Shown in pieces: positions 6,571 through 12,953 of a DNA stretch of 13,148 nucleotides. A program made the position numbers and the translations under genes. Within the stretch, counting starts at the first letter, position 1; every line of letters begins with the position of its first letter. Source of the stretch: Candidatus Parvarchaeota archaeon UBA446 (lineage in GTDB: Archaea > Nanobdellota > Nanobdellia > Parvarchaeales > Parvarchaeaceae); NCBI GenBank assembly GCA_002503215.1, contig DARG01000015.1, forward strand, positions 1 to 13,148, written 5' to 3'. The notes beneath the pieces were generated by a model. The model did no database searches. It was not told the origin of the DNA and saw nothing but the letters and a program-made list of their open reading frames with translations.

Positions 6571-6870
6571 ATGAAAAAGAGCATTGAAGATGTCATAACG
6601 AAGCTGGACAACAGGCTTGAAGAACTGAAGGATGAAAAGACGGAGAAAATAATAAATTATCTTGAGATAAGTCCTAGTGCGAAGGGCCAGTTCGTGGAGT
6701 ATCTGACTAGAAGTTACATCGAAGATTCCATTAAAAACGGTTCTTATAAGGCATTGAAATTAGGAAGATATGGTGCAGTGCCACTCGGCGTCCTTGTAGG
6801 ATCTATGGTGCTATTTATGCAGTACAGGGCGGAAAGCTTTCTATATTGGATTTTGTGGCAGCTGGATTGA
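6571..6870 (+). CDS. hypothetical membrane protein, N-terminal part of a probably frameshifted gene
   Basis: This 99-codon frame encodes a charged, coiled-coil-like N-terminus (about residues 1-55, rich in E, K and D) and a first membrane segment (about 72-85, VPLGVLVGSMVLFM), then ends abruptly in WILWQLD. The reading frame beginning around 6846 continues with a second hydrophobic segment and a charged tail, in the register expected if one base were missing near 6826-6846. Inserting one T in the CTTT run at 6837-6840 would join the frames as ...ESFSILDFVAAGL.... The intact protein would be about 150 residues: a helical hairpin in the membrane with both ends in the cytoplasm. The promoter is a leaderless TATA box. 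I do not recognise the family. Alternatives are two truly overlapping genes, or recoding. Confidence 0.7.
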   Translation: MKKSIEDVITKLDNRLEELKDEKTEKIINYLEISPSAKGQFVEYLTRSYIEDSIKNGSYKALKLGRYGAVPLGVLVGSMVLFMQYRAESFLYWILWQLD

Positions 6871-7028
6871 CTATGTACGTTTCAAGCGTTATAGCGCTTG
6901 AATTCGCCAGAAAGAAAAGAGATGAGTACATGGGAAATATCATAATGTCGGAATTGAACAGAGAAGATATAAAAGAGAGGATTCTGGATTTCTATGATAA
7001 GTTAGACAGGTCGCAGAAAGCATCCTGA
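6846..7028 (+). CDS. C-terminal part of the same membrane protein, or a separate overlapping ORF
   Basis: The frame can be read from TTG at 6846, or from ATG at 6873 if it is a separate gene. It encodes a membrane segment (DFVAAGLTMYVSSVIALEF) and a charged tail (ARKKRDEYMG..., EDIKERILDFYDKLD). No ribosome binding site or promoter precedes either start, and the frame stays open upstream across the 6571 gene's first membrane segment, both of which favour a frameshift over an independent gene. The charged helical tail resembles the N-terminal region of the 6571 frame in character. Confidence 0.5.
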   Translation: MDFVAAGLTMYVSSVIALEFARKKRDEYMGNIIMSELNREDIKERILDFYDKLDRSQKAS

Positions 7029-7048
7029 AAGTAAGCTGTAAGCGTGTT

Positions 7049-7552
7049 TTAAACTTTAGCTTCCTTTATCTGTTTTAGTGCTTCTTCTTTTCCCTTGAAA
7101 CCGTTGAATTTCATGAATTTTCCTTTTTCCAGCTCTTTGTAGTGCTCAAAGAAGTGTTTCATCTTATTCTTCTGGTATTCAGGTAAATCCGCTATGGTCT
7201 TTATCATTGATGATGCAGGGTCTACTTTATCAATAGGTACGGCTATTACTTTGTTGTCTTCGCCCTCTTCATCGTTCATTTCTGCTATTCCCACAGCGCG
7301 GCATTTTACAAGTATTCCCGTAGCTATTGGTACAGATGAAAATATCAGAACATCCAAAGGATCTCCGTCTTTACCTTCCGTTCCAAGTATGAAACCATAA
7401 TTAGCAGGGTATGCCATAGAAGTAAATAAAATTCTATCAAGGGCTATCGCCTCTAAATCTTCTTTGTATTCATATTTACAGTTGCTTCCCATTGGTATCT
7501 CTACCATTGCGTAGAAAGTCTCTGGGAAATCTTCAGTTTGTTTCATTTCCAT
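7049..7552 (-). CDS. ppa: inorganic pyrophosphatase, family I
   Basis: This is a 167-residue cytoplasmic enzyme that splits pyrophosphate into two phosphates and so drives polymer synthesis forward. The metal and substrate residues of soluble family I enzymes are in place: E18 (VEIP), K26 and E28 (CKYEY), R40 (LDR), Y52 (NYGF), the signature D62-G-D64-P-L-D67, D99 and K101 (EDNK), and Y138-K139. The length is typical for prokaryotes. It is divergent from the dCTP-deaminase-family gene across 57 nt and its 3' end faces the split membrane-protein gene. An internal ATG at 7546 (third codon) is an alternative start. Confidence 0.96.
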   Translation of the reverse strand: MEMKQTEDFPETFYAMVEIPMGSNCKYEYKEDLEAIALDRILFTSMAYPANYGFILGTEGKDGDPLDVLIFSSVPIATGILVKCRAVGIAEMNDEEGEDNKVIAVPIDKVDPASSMIKTIADLPEYQKNKMKHFFEHYKELEKGKFMKFNGFKGKEEALKQIKEAKV

Positions 7553-7609
7553 AAAAATATCTTATATAATTTAAACTATTTATACTTGATTGCGTCTCCG
7601 AAATCTATA
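7553..7609. promoter_or_regulatory. divergent promoter between ppa and the dCTP-deaminase-family gene
   Basis: On the plus strand TTTATAC (7579-7585) is about 28 nt before the ATG at 7610. On the minus strand AT-rich TATA-like sequence around 7566-7582 (TAAATAGTTTAAATTATA) lies at the right distance from 7552. The two promoters overlap, so the genes may be controlled together. Confidence 0.45.
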
Positions 7610-8719
7610 ATGGACACGTGCATGTTGAGTGATAGAGGGATAAAACAGGCCGTAAAACAAGGGATACTAAAGTTTGATCCAGAACTCAAGGAAGAACAGA
7701 TACAGCCCGCAAGCATAGACATGTTTTACGAAAAGATGGATAGCAGGGAAAAGATACCTCATTTAAAGAGGGGTATAACTCCATACATAGAGGATGTTCT
7801 GCAGCCAGGTTATATATACGATCTTGTAAGCACGCAGTCTATGTACATAAAATACGACATGAAAGTACGCATGGATTTGAGGTCCAGTTTAAGGAGGCTT
7901 GGGGCATACATACGGGTCCCCACCGTTATGGGCGCATTTGGACCTGGAACTATACCTTACGGCTTTAAGGCAGGGCTGGAAGTCGTAAATCCAGTAAATA
8001 TATCAATAAAACTACATAGGGGCGACAAGATAGCTCAGTTAATGTACGTATTCGAAGCCCCCTCAGAAAGTGAGATGAAGGACAATAATATATATTTTCT
8101 AAAGGGCAAAGAAGAGTACAAAGAATTCCTAGAGTTAGAACACGGTGTAATTGTAAAGGACAATGAGACAGCAAGGAAACTTGCAAGAGAAGGTTATTTT
8201 TCCGTATCAACGGGAGAGACATTCAAGAAAGGTTTTCTCGCCATACACGCTGGAAAGGAAGCTTATCTCGTAAGGAAGAGCACAGAAGTCGAATTTGGTA
8301 AAAAGAACAGTCTGGACAACGTGCTTGAGAAAGTATCTCTCCCGTACAAGTTGAAACCCGGTGAGCATATAGCGGTGGAAGCAAAGGAAAATCTCGATTT
8401 ATCTGAAAGGATAGGGATGCAGTTTTATAACCTTCCTCTAGCGGTGACTAAAAAAGAACTTTTCAGTGGAAATTTTATGGTTGATGGCGAGCTTAGAGGT
8501 ATTGCAGATGGCTGGGTAGACCCAGGTTACAAAGGAGCGTTCTCCAGACAACCAAAGACGTATTACAGCAGAGGGGTCAACATAAAGGAAGGAGACATAC
8601 TAGGATATGCAAGGCTGATATACTTCGAAAACGGCGTGGAAAGGCCGTACGGCAGCAAAGGGCTGGGAAGTCACTATCAGAACGCAGATAAGACTGTATT
8701 GAATCCGACAGATAAATAA
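7610..8719 (+). CDS. dcd: two-domain dCTP deaminase family protein
   Basis: This is a 369-residue protein, about twice the length of ordinary trimeric dCTP deaminases and close to the long form found in some proteobacteria (Pfam DCD family). The first half has IQPASIDMFY (31-40), RSSLRRLG (91-98), and GLEVVNP with E124 at the position of the catalytic glutamate, then LHRGDKIAQLMY. The second half repeats the fold with GWVDPGYKG (301-309), but AFSRQPK follows where the glutamate would be expected, so it may be structural. GLGSHYQNADKT near the C-terminus resembles the nucleotide-closing tail. Predicted reaction: dCTP to dUTP plus ammonia. The start at 7610 is chosen because the TATA box sits 28 nt upstream; an in-frame ATG at 7538 overlaps the ppa gene, and ATG 7622 is another option. 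It converges with the Ham1 gene, 19 nt apart. Confidence 0.85.
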   Translation: MDTCMLSDRGIKQAVKQGILKFDPELKEEQIQPASIDMFYEKMDSREKIPHLKRGITPYIEDVLQPGYIYDLVSTQSMYIKYDMKVRMDLRSSLRRLGAYIRVPTVMGAFGPGTIPYGFKAGLEVVNPVNISIKLHRGDKIAQLMYVFEAPSESEMKDNNIYFLKGKEEYKEFLELEHGVIVKDNETARKLAREGYFSVSTGETFKKGFLAIHAGKEAYLVRKSTEVEFGKKNSLDNVLEKVSLPYKLKPGEHIAVEAKENLDLSERIGMQFYNLPLAVTKKELFSGNFMVDGELRGIADGWVDPGYKGAFSRQPKTYYSRGVNIKEGDILGYARLIYFENGVERPYGSKGLGSHYQNADKTVLNPTDK

Positions 8720-8738
8720 CACATATAAACCTCTAGCT

Positions 8739-9326
8739 TTACAGTTTTTTCTTCTCGGCAAGCCATGAAAAAAGTTTCTCTATGTGATCCTCTCTAGCTT
8801 TATCTTCCTGGTAATTATTCCATTCATTATCTGTAAGTTCTGACAAAGCTCTCCCAGAATACATTGGCGTAGAAAATATTCTTATAATGTCTGTCCATCT
8901 GTGCAACTTACCACTCCTTACCTCATCAAGTATGCTTCCGTGTTCTCTGTAGGAAAAAACTATGGGTTTCTTAAGCTCTGAAGACATGAATGCAGTGGCA
9001 GTTTCGAAGTATGCTTTTCTGTTCTTCTTGTTTTCCATGAGTTTCACTATCCCCTCTGCTCCTATAGTGTTTATGGTGAACTTAAGCAGGGCTCCGGGAA
9101 ATCCGTTCAATGCAGGTATAATCAATCCTCTGTCGTCTATGAACAGCGGCTTCTTCAGAATTGAATAGGCATACATGGCCTTTGACTTAGCGACTTCTCT
9201 CACGCTCATACTCTGCTCCTCATATAGTTCAAGGTTCACGGTGTTGACCTTAATACCCCATTTCTTCGCTCTAAGCAGAACCACTCTCCTTTTTGCCTGG
9301 TTTGTGCTGACAAAAGTTACTTCCAT
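8739..9326 (-). CDS. divergent Ham1/RdgB-type ITPase (XTP/dITP pyrophosphatase)
   Basis: This is a 195-residue protein of the Ham1 family, which hydrolyses dITP and XTP to monophosphate and pyrophosphate. Matching elements are STNQAK (7-12) for the ATGNxxK loop, AYSILKKP (53-60), IDDRGL (63-68), ALNGFPG (72-78) and LKF with NTIGAEGIVKLM (86-97). Several signature residues differ: the usual (E/D)DSG is DDRG, the GFGYDPIF region reads RWTDIIRIF, and the SHR motif that contacts the base is missing (NNYQEDKARED instead). Fold and ancestry are clear, but substrate choice may be changed or activity lost. The TATA-like TTATAAAA (9346-9353, minus strand) is 24 nt upstream. It is convergent with the dCTP-deaminase-family gene. 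Confidence 0.85.
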   Translation of the reverse strand: MEVTFVSTNQAKRRVVLLRAKKWGIKVNTVNLELYEEQSMSVREVAKSKAMYAYSILKKPLFIDDRGLIIPALNGFPGALLKFTINTIGAEGIVKLMENKKNRKAYFETATAFMSSELKKPIVFSYREHGSILDEVRSGKLHRWTDIIRIFSTPMYSGRALSELTDNEWNNYQEDKAREDHIEKLFSWLAEKKKL

Positions 9327-9434
9327 ATTGTTTATTTATGTATAATTTTATAAATAACCAATGCAGAAACATTTACTAATTTGTTTATATTAATTCGTTT
9401 AAGTAAGAAGAACTATAAGAAATCTTTGTGTAGT

Positions 9435-10238
9435 TTACATCGTTTTATATTGGCGTTTACCGTCGATATACAACGAGGCTTTCATTTTCCCGTATGCAAA
9501 TATCTTGGTAAAGAATTCCTTTTCCATTTCGTCTAGCTTGTCAAGATTAACCATGATAATATTGTTTTCAAGAAAACTCCTAAAATCTTTATCATAAGCA
9601 ATCAGCTTTATTATCTCTTTTTTGTCCATTTTAGTTTGCGGTAAGTCTTTAAGCGTAATGTAAGTATCATATGAATCCTTTATAGGAGATATGAATTCTT
9701 CTTCATCTTCATACATTTTCTTCTTGCCGCTTTTTTTGCCTTTATAGGCGTTCATAAAATTATTGCCATAGGCTTTTGGCAGGGCATCTTTTCCGAACAT
9801 GGCCAAGTAATCAAAGAAATGGTAACAGTGATCCAAAATTTCATTGCCAATATTACAGGACCTACGCATTCTATGCTCACCAACTAATACATGTGCCAGT
9901 TCATGGGATACATACATGTACAAATCTTTTTTTATATCATACGAATTATTAAGCTGAAATTTGTTTATTATAATCCTGTCTCTGCTGGCCTTTTTTCTTT
10001 CATATGTAGGGTCATATAGTGTTTTGTCATCAAATCTTATAGTGGCACCATCTTCTTCGTCGTTTTTTATAATATAGTTTTTAGTGACGTTTCTTTGAGA
10101 TAATAATCTATATACTCTTCTGTTTTGTTTTATTTTTTTGTTGTTATCGACTATGCTTTTTATATCTAGAAGTACTTCCTCAAGTTCGCTATAAAGTTTA
10201 TGGTTTGATATTTCGGATGCAGGCACTTTACTTTCCAT
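9435..10238 (-). CDS. HExxH zinc metalloprotease, WLM/Wss1-like
   Basis: This is a 267-residue protein whose one clear motif is H112-E113-L-A-H116-V-L-V-G-E-H122: HExxH with a third histidine after five residues and a glycine just before it. That spacing and the HELxH...GxH pattern resemble the WLM proteases (Wss1/Spartan relatives), which cut proteins crosslinked to DNA; metzincins share the third-histidine spacing but have glycine one residue earlier. The N-terminal 50 residues look helical, and a lysine-rich loop lies at 166-175 (YKGKKSGKKK). There is no signal peptide or membrane segment, so it should act in the cytoplasm. The minus-strand TATA-like TTTTATAC near 10273-10280, and GAAGGA about 5 nt before the start, suggest a short leader. 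It diverges from the nuclease-like gene over 323 nt. Protease is likely; subfamily is tentative. Confidence 0.65.
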   Translation of the reverse strand: MESKVPASEISNHKLYSELEEVLLDIKSIVDNNKKIKQNRRVYRLLSQRNVTKNYIIKNDEEDGATIRFDDKTLYDPTYERKKASRDRIIINKFQLNNSYDIKKDLYMYVSHELAHVLVGEHRMRRSCNIGNEILDHCYHFFDYLAMFGKDALPKAYGNNFMNAYKGKKSGKKKMYEDEEEFISPIKDSYDTYITLKDLPQTKMDKKEIIKLIAYDKDFRSFLENNIIMVNLDKLDEMEKEFFTKIFAYGKMKASLYIDGKRQYKTM

Positions 10239-10561
10239 CAGATATCCTTCACTAAATAATAGATGGCTTTATGTATAAAAACTGCTATATTATGTAGTAG
10301 ACAAAGGATATATTTGTTGTATGATCCATTTGTCTAATTTCATACATATTTACGGAATATATAACCCTATTATGAGTACTAAACTAATGCAAGAATTTTA
10401 GACTCAAGCTTAATTATATAAGTGTGTAAAATATTGCTAAGCTTAGGAAGTTATTTTATGCTGATTAAAACCAAAAGACTTTACTTTCTTATCTTATTAT
10501 ATCACTTCTGGCCATTCGGATGTAATCTTTATATCTTGTATAAAATTTAATAACCATATTT
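10239..10561. other. 323-nt divergent intergenic region
   Basis: This very AT-rich stretch separates the zinc-protease gene from the nuclease-like gene. It holds their promoters: minus-strand TTTTATAC (10273-10280), and plus-strand TTTATAT (10529-10535) or TATAAAA (10540-10546). It also contains a possible 30-codon ORF, listed separately. No repeat array or tRNA is visible. Confidence 0.5.
10458..10550 (+). CDS. possible 30-residue hydrophobic peptide
   Basis: ATG at 10458 opens 30 codons (starts MLIKTKRLYFLILLYHF) ending in TAA 11 nt before the nuclease-like gene. It has a basic N-terminus followed by aromatic and aliphatic residues, as in small membrane peptides. AGGAAG at 10445-10450 is 7 nt upstream and TTATATA at 10414-10420 would place transcription start just before that. 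In sequence this AT-rich such an ORF can arise by chance, and the nuclease-like gene's own TATA boxes overlap it. Confidence 0.25.
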   Translation: MLIKTKRLYFLILLYHFWPFGCNLYILYKI

Positions 10562-11278
10562 ATGGGGTCCAATATAAATAATGTAATTAAAGATTATTTT
10601 AGTCTAGATAAATTGAACCAAAATGAAAGTATAGAAAGTAACCTATTCTATTATTCTCTTTTTGAACCGCAAGTTTTTGACGACGAATATGAATATTCAT
10701 ATGACATTCCAGATCAAACTGAAATAGAAAACGAAATAAATTCAGATTTTATAAAAGTATGTTCAAAAAAATACAAAAAAGATATGGAATTAAACGGAAA
10801 CAAATTAGGACAGGAGACGATGAGGAACCTTTTTGGTATGGATAGGATATCAAACTCGTTGCTAGGCAATAGACTAAAGTTTTGTGGCCTTAGAGAAATA
10901 TTCTTGGAGTATAAATATGGACATGGCGAGCCACTTGATATATTTGACAAGGATAAAGAGGTTGGTATACAAGTCAAAAGAGCAGTTTCACTGAAGAGTT
11001 TTCGTGATAACATGGATGATACATTTGCTAGAGAAAGAGGTCTGGCTAACTCAGGATTAAAACAGTTATTACTTTTATTTATAGTCCCTTGTAGGTTAAA
11101 GGACCAGGCAGTCATGTGCCGTAGGGTATCGGAAGGATATAAAGGGGTTATAGACAAAGCAAAGGTAAATCAGGAGATACCAGAGAAATTTCATACTCTT
11201 GTCGTGCCATTTTATGAAGACGAATCACTAGTTGAATTTTCTGGCGAAGTCTATAGCTTTATAAATAGTAAGCTTTAA
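10562..11278 (+). CDS. predicted PD-(D/E)xK-fold nuclease, possible toxin
   Basis: This is a 238-residue protein with no family I can name. The centre fits the PD-(D/E)xK core: a helix with E112 and E116 (LREIFLEYKYG), a strand with D126 in EPLDIF, a strand with Q137 and K139 in VGIQVKRA (a QxK variant of ExK), a helix (about 144-162), and a buried strand (KQLLLLFIVPC, 167-177). The first 75 residues are acidic and lack clear motifs. The C-terminal third could bind the target. The following gene, 9 nt downstream, encodes a Panacea/SocA-like protein, a class known as antitoxins, so this gene is in the usual position of a toxin or effector. The start at 10562 follows two possible TATA boxes. 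A long antisense ORF at 10714-11157 is its mirror. Nuclease fold is a by-eye prediction. Confidence 0.55.
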   Translation: MGSNINNVIKDYFSLDKLNQNESIESNLFYYSLFEPQVFDDEYEYSYDIPDQTEIENEINSDFIKVCSKKYKKDMELNGNKLGQETMRNLFGMDRISNSLLGNRLKFCGLREIFLEYKYGHGEPLDIFDKDKEVGIQVKRAVSLKSFRDNMDDTFARERGLANSGLKQLLLLFIVPCRLKDQAVMCRRVSEGYKGVIDKAKVNQEIPEKFHTLVVPFYEDESLVEFSGEVYSFINSKL

Positions 11279-11287
11279 TTATTACGG

Positions 11288-11764
11288 ATGCGTATCACTG
11301 ATATGGGAGTAAACCTAAGGCAAAAATATAGCAAGAATGCCATTCTTTATATACTAAAGAAGTTGGATTCCAATAAAGATAATGGCAGAAAAAAGATAAT
11401 GAAATTGATGTTCTTAGTCGATTATTTTGATGTAGCAAAGGAGAGGATTACACTAAGAAAAGCAATTGGAAACACGTTCTTTATTTATAATTATGGAGTA
11501 TTCAGCACAGAAGTCATGAGAGACTTATCCGATTTAATTAAATCCGGAGAATTGATAGAAACCGAGCACGATTTAAAAGTAAGAAAAGGAACCGAACCAA
11601 GCCTTAACGAAGAAATAAAAGAAAAAGTTGAACAAGTTATTAAGAAATATGGAAAGCTTAAACCAAGAGAATTAGAAGTGTTTACTTTAAATTTGCTAAA
11701 CTTAGATAGAGAATCAAAATATAATTATATGGGTGTTAATATAGAAGCCCTGACGGTTGGTTAG
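11288..11764 (+). CDS. Panacea/SocA-like (DUF4065) protein, candidate antitoxin
   Basis: This 158-residue protein has the Panacea-like pattern: an N-terminal helix (AILYILKKLDS, 18-28), the lead motif KKIMKLMFLVDYF (35-47), equivalent to KLxKLLYFaDy, and then FFIYNYGVFSTEV (64-76), equivalent to the YGPxS signature, followed by a helical segment ending in SGELIE. The remaining 60 residues are charged and helical. Panacea domains neutralise many unrelated toxins encoded next to them. Here the partner is the nuclease-like protein, whose stop codon is 9 nt upstream, so one transcript is likely. No ribosome binding site is visible before ATG 11288; ATG 11303 (codon 6) is an alternative. The family call is by motif and moderately sure; the antitoxin role is inferred from gene order. 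Confidence 0.65.
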   Translation: MRITDMGVNLRQKYSKNAILYILKKLDSNKDNGRKKIMKLMFLVDYFDVAKERITLRKAIGNTFFIYNYGVFSTEVMRDLSDLIKSGELIETEHDLKVRKGTEPSLNEEIKEKVEQVIKKYGKLKPRELEVFTLNLLNLDRESKYNYMGVNIEALTVG

Positions 11765-11875
11765 TATTACTAATTATCAATAAAAAATAAGAGTTTAGGA
11801 GCAAATTTAAGACTTTGTTAGCAAATAATTGTGTTACTCCTTTTTATATACTAGACCTCATCATATATGTGGTGT

Positions 11876-12487
11876 ATGGACACCGAAGAAAATAGAATAA
11901 GGAGAGTAAGATTTAATGTGCTCGGTGAATCACTTTTTTTCGCTCGACAACATTCAAGTTTAGTTATACCCTTTCCAGACGGTTCGCATATAACAGTTAT
12001 GAGTTATAATAGTGGAGAAAAGGCAGGGAAACTTGATATACACCTAACCGATAAGGAAGGTAACCATACGCTCTTAGGAGGGCCATACTCAGAAGAAAGT
12101 TTTAAGGAAATGGGACCTCGCTTTATCAAACTAATACTTGATTCTGAGATTTTTCAGCAGAATTATAGCATGTTTAATAAATATGTCATAGTACCAAAAG
12201 ATATTGAACCAATAAAAAATGAGTTAATCAGCAAAGAAAAAAGAGAGCTAGTTATAGATATAACCAAAGAGAAACTCAAAAAATTTGATGAGAATTTTGT
12301 AAGGGTATGTGGAGATAACATCTGGGCAACCAATTTTTACGCTCCTTCTCAACTTTTTGAGGATAATAAACGTATAGGTTGGCTCATAAAAAGGAATGGT
12401 AGAGTATTCTTACTTTCAGATGAATTTATTGTTGGAATTATGGATATAGCAGGGATAAAACTTCCAGAAGATATAAAATTAAGTTAA
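11876..12487 (+). CDS. hypothetical protein, orphan
   Basis: This is a 203-residue soluble protein that I do not recognise. The N-terminal half is strand-rich (VRFNVLGESLFF, SLVIPFPDGSHITVMS, GKLDIHLTDKEGN), with several glycine turns as in a small beta domain. A lysine/glutamate-rich helix covers about residues 108-132. The last third has strand-like stretches (IWATNFYAP, RIGWLIKRNGRVFLL). No catalytic motif or membrane segment is visible. The start at 11876 is chosen because TTTATATA (11843-11850) is centred 29 nt upstream, which fits a leaderless message better than the in-frame ATG at 11867. It lies 100 nt after the Panacea-like gene with its own promoter, so membership of that module is possible but unproven. 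Confidence 0.7.
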   Translation: MDTEENRIRRVRFNVLGESLFFARQHSSLVIPFPDGSHITVMSYNSGEKAGKLDIHLTDKEGNHTLLGGPYSEESFKEMGPRFIKLILDSEIFQQNYSMFNKYVIVPKDIEPIKNELISKEKRELVIDITKEKLKKFDENFVRVCGDNIWATNFYAPSQLFEDNKRIGWLIKRNGRVFLLSDEFIVGIMDIAGIKLPEDIKLS

Positions 12488-12488
12488 A

Positions 12489-12521
12489 AATCAATCTTAA
12501 CTTCAAGCTAGTAGATTGATT
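12489..12521 (+). terminator. 9-bp inverted repeat just after the 11876 gene
   Basis: AATCAATCT (12489-12497) and AGATTGATT (12513-12521) are perfect reverse complements with a 15-nt loop, starting 1 nt after the stop codon. It has no T-tract, so it may protect the 3' end rather than terminate transcription. Confidence 0.35.
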
Positions 12522-12554
12522 GGATAAGGATTGTTATATTATAAGTATCAGTCC

Positions 12555-12588
12555 GCTCACAAAAATGTAACATTTTTGTAAGCTTTTT
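12555..12588 (+). terminator. near-perfect hairpin with T-tract before the 12621 gene
   Basis: ACAAAAATG (12559-12567) and CATTTTTGT (12571-12579) are perfect arms around TAA. GCT/AGC extends the stem after one mismatch (12555-12583), and TTTTT follows. It could end the 11876 transcript. Because it also adjoins the TATA-like box of the next gene, it could instead be an operator. Confidence 0.45.
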
Positions 12589-12601
12589 ATAACATATTTT
12601 A
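12586..12601 (+). promoter_or_regulatory. TATA-like region of the 12621 gene
   Basis: TTTATAACATATTTTA contains two TATA-like boxes, centred about 31 and 24 nt before the ATG at 12621. It directly follows the hairpin at 12555-12583. Confidence 0.35.
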
Positions 12602-12620
12602 TCTGATATATAGTAAAAAT

Positions 12621-12881
12621 ATGGGAAAAGGAACTAACTTAGTATTCGGAACAATTAGTTTTATCGCGGTTTTGAGTATAATTATAGGTTTTTTTAGCTA
12701 TTTTGGTTTGTCCTTTTCATTTATTAATGAGGCGTATTATGGTTCTTACTTCGTTTTATTTATCAGTATTTTTCTGTTAGGGTTATTTGACGGTAATCTG
12801 ATTGGGGGTTTGCTATGGGGTTCAGTTATAAGTGGGGTGTTATTTTTGGTGCTAGTCATTATTATACCGGCCATTATATGA
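12621..12881 (+). CDS. small integral membrane protein, hypothetical
   Basis: This 86-residue protein is almost entirely hydrophobic. Three membrane segments are likely: about residues 9-31 (FGTISFIAVLSIIIGFFSYF), 41-58 (GSYFVLFISIFLLGLFDG) and 61-86 (IGGLLWGSVISGVLFLVLVI). Only a lysine near the N-terminus and one D and one E in the loops are charged. No family is recognised. It has its own promoter behind a strong hairpin and no gene follows within 200 nt. Its glycine-rich third segment (GGLLWGSVISG) could pack against another copy of itself. Confidence 0.7.
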   Translation: MGKGTNLVFGTISFIAVLSIIIGFFSYFGLSFSFINEAYYGSYFVLFISIFLLGLFDGNLIGGLLWGSVISGVLFLVLVIIIPAII

Positions 12882-12922
12882 TATATTTTAACAAACAAAA
12901 AATAAATGTGGAAAAGTTTTTT

Positions 12923-12953
12923 GCATATCTAGAGGTATGCGCTATAAAATAGC
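12923..12953 (+). repeat. two adjacent hairpins, the second containing a TATA-like box
   Basis: GCATATC (12923-12929) pairs with GGTATGC (12934-12940) around a TAGA loop, and GCTAT (12941-12945) pairs with ATAGC (12949-12953) directly after it. The second contains TATAAAAT (12943-12950), which may be a promoter for an RNA starting near 12970. These may be the transcript end of the 12621 gene. Confidence 0.3.

Noticed and set aside
7538..7609. N-terminal extension of the dCTP-deaminase-family protein from ATG 7538
   Set aside because: It would overlap the ppa gene and its promoter, and the extra residues (FHFHKNILYNLNYLYLIAS) lie upstream of where the TATA spacing places the transcript start.
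10714..11157. 147-codon open frame on the minus strand
   Set aside because: It lies wholly antisense to the nuclease-like gene, its product is low-complexity in serine, leucine and proline, and it has no promoter or family match.
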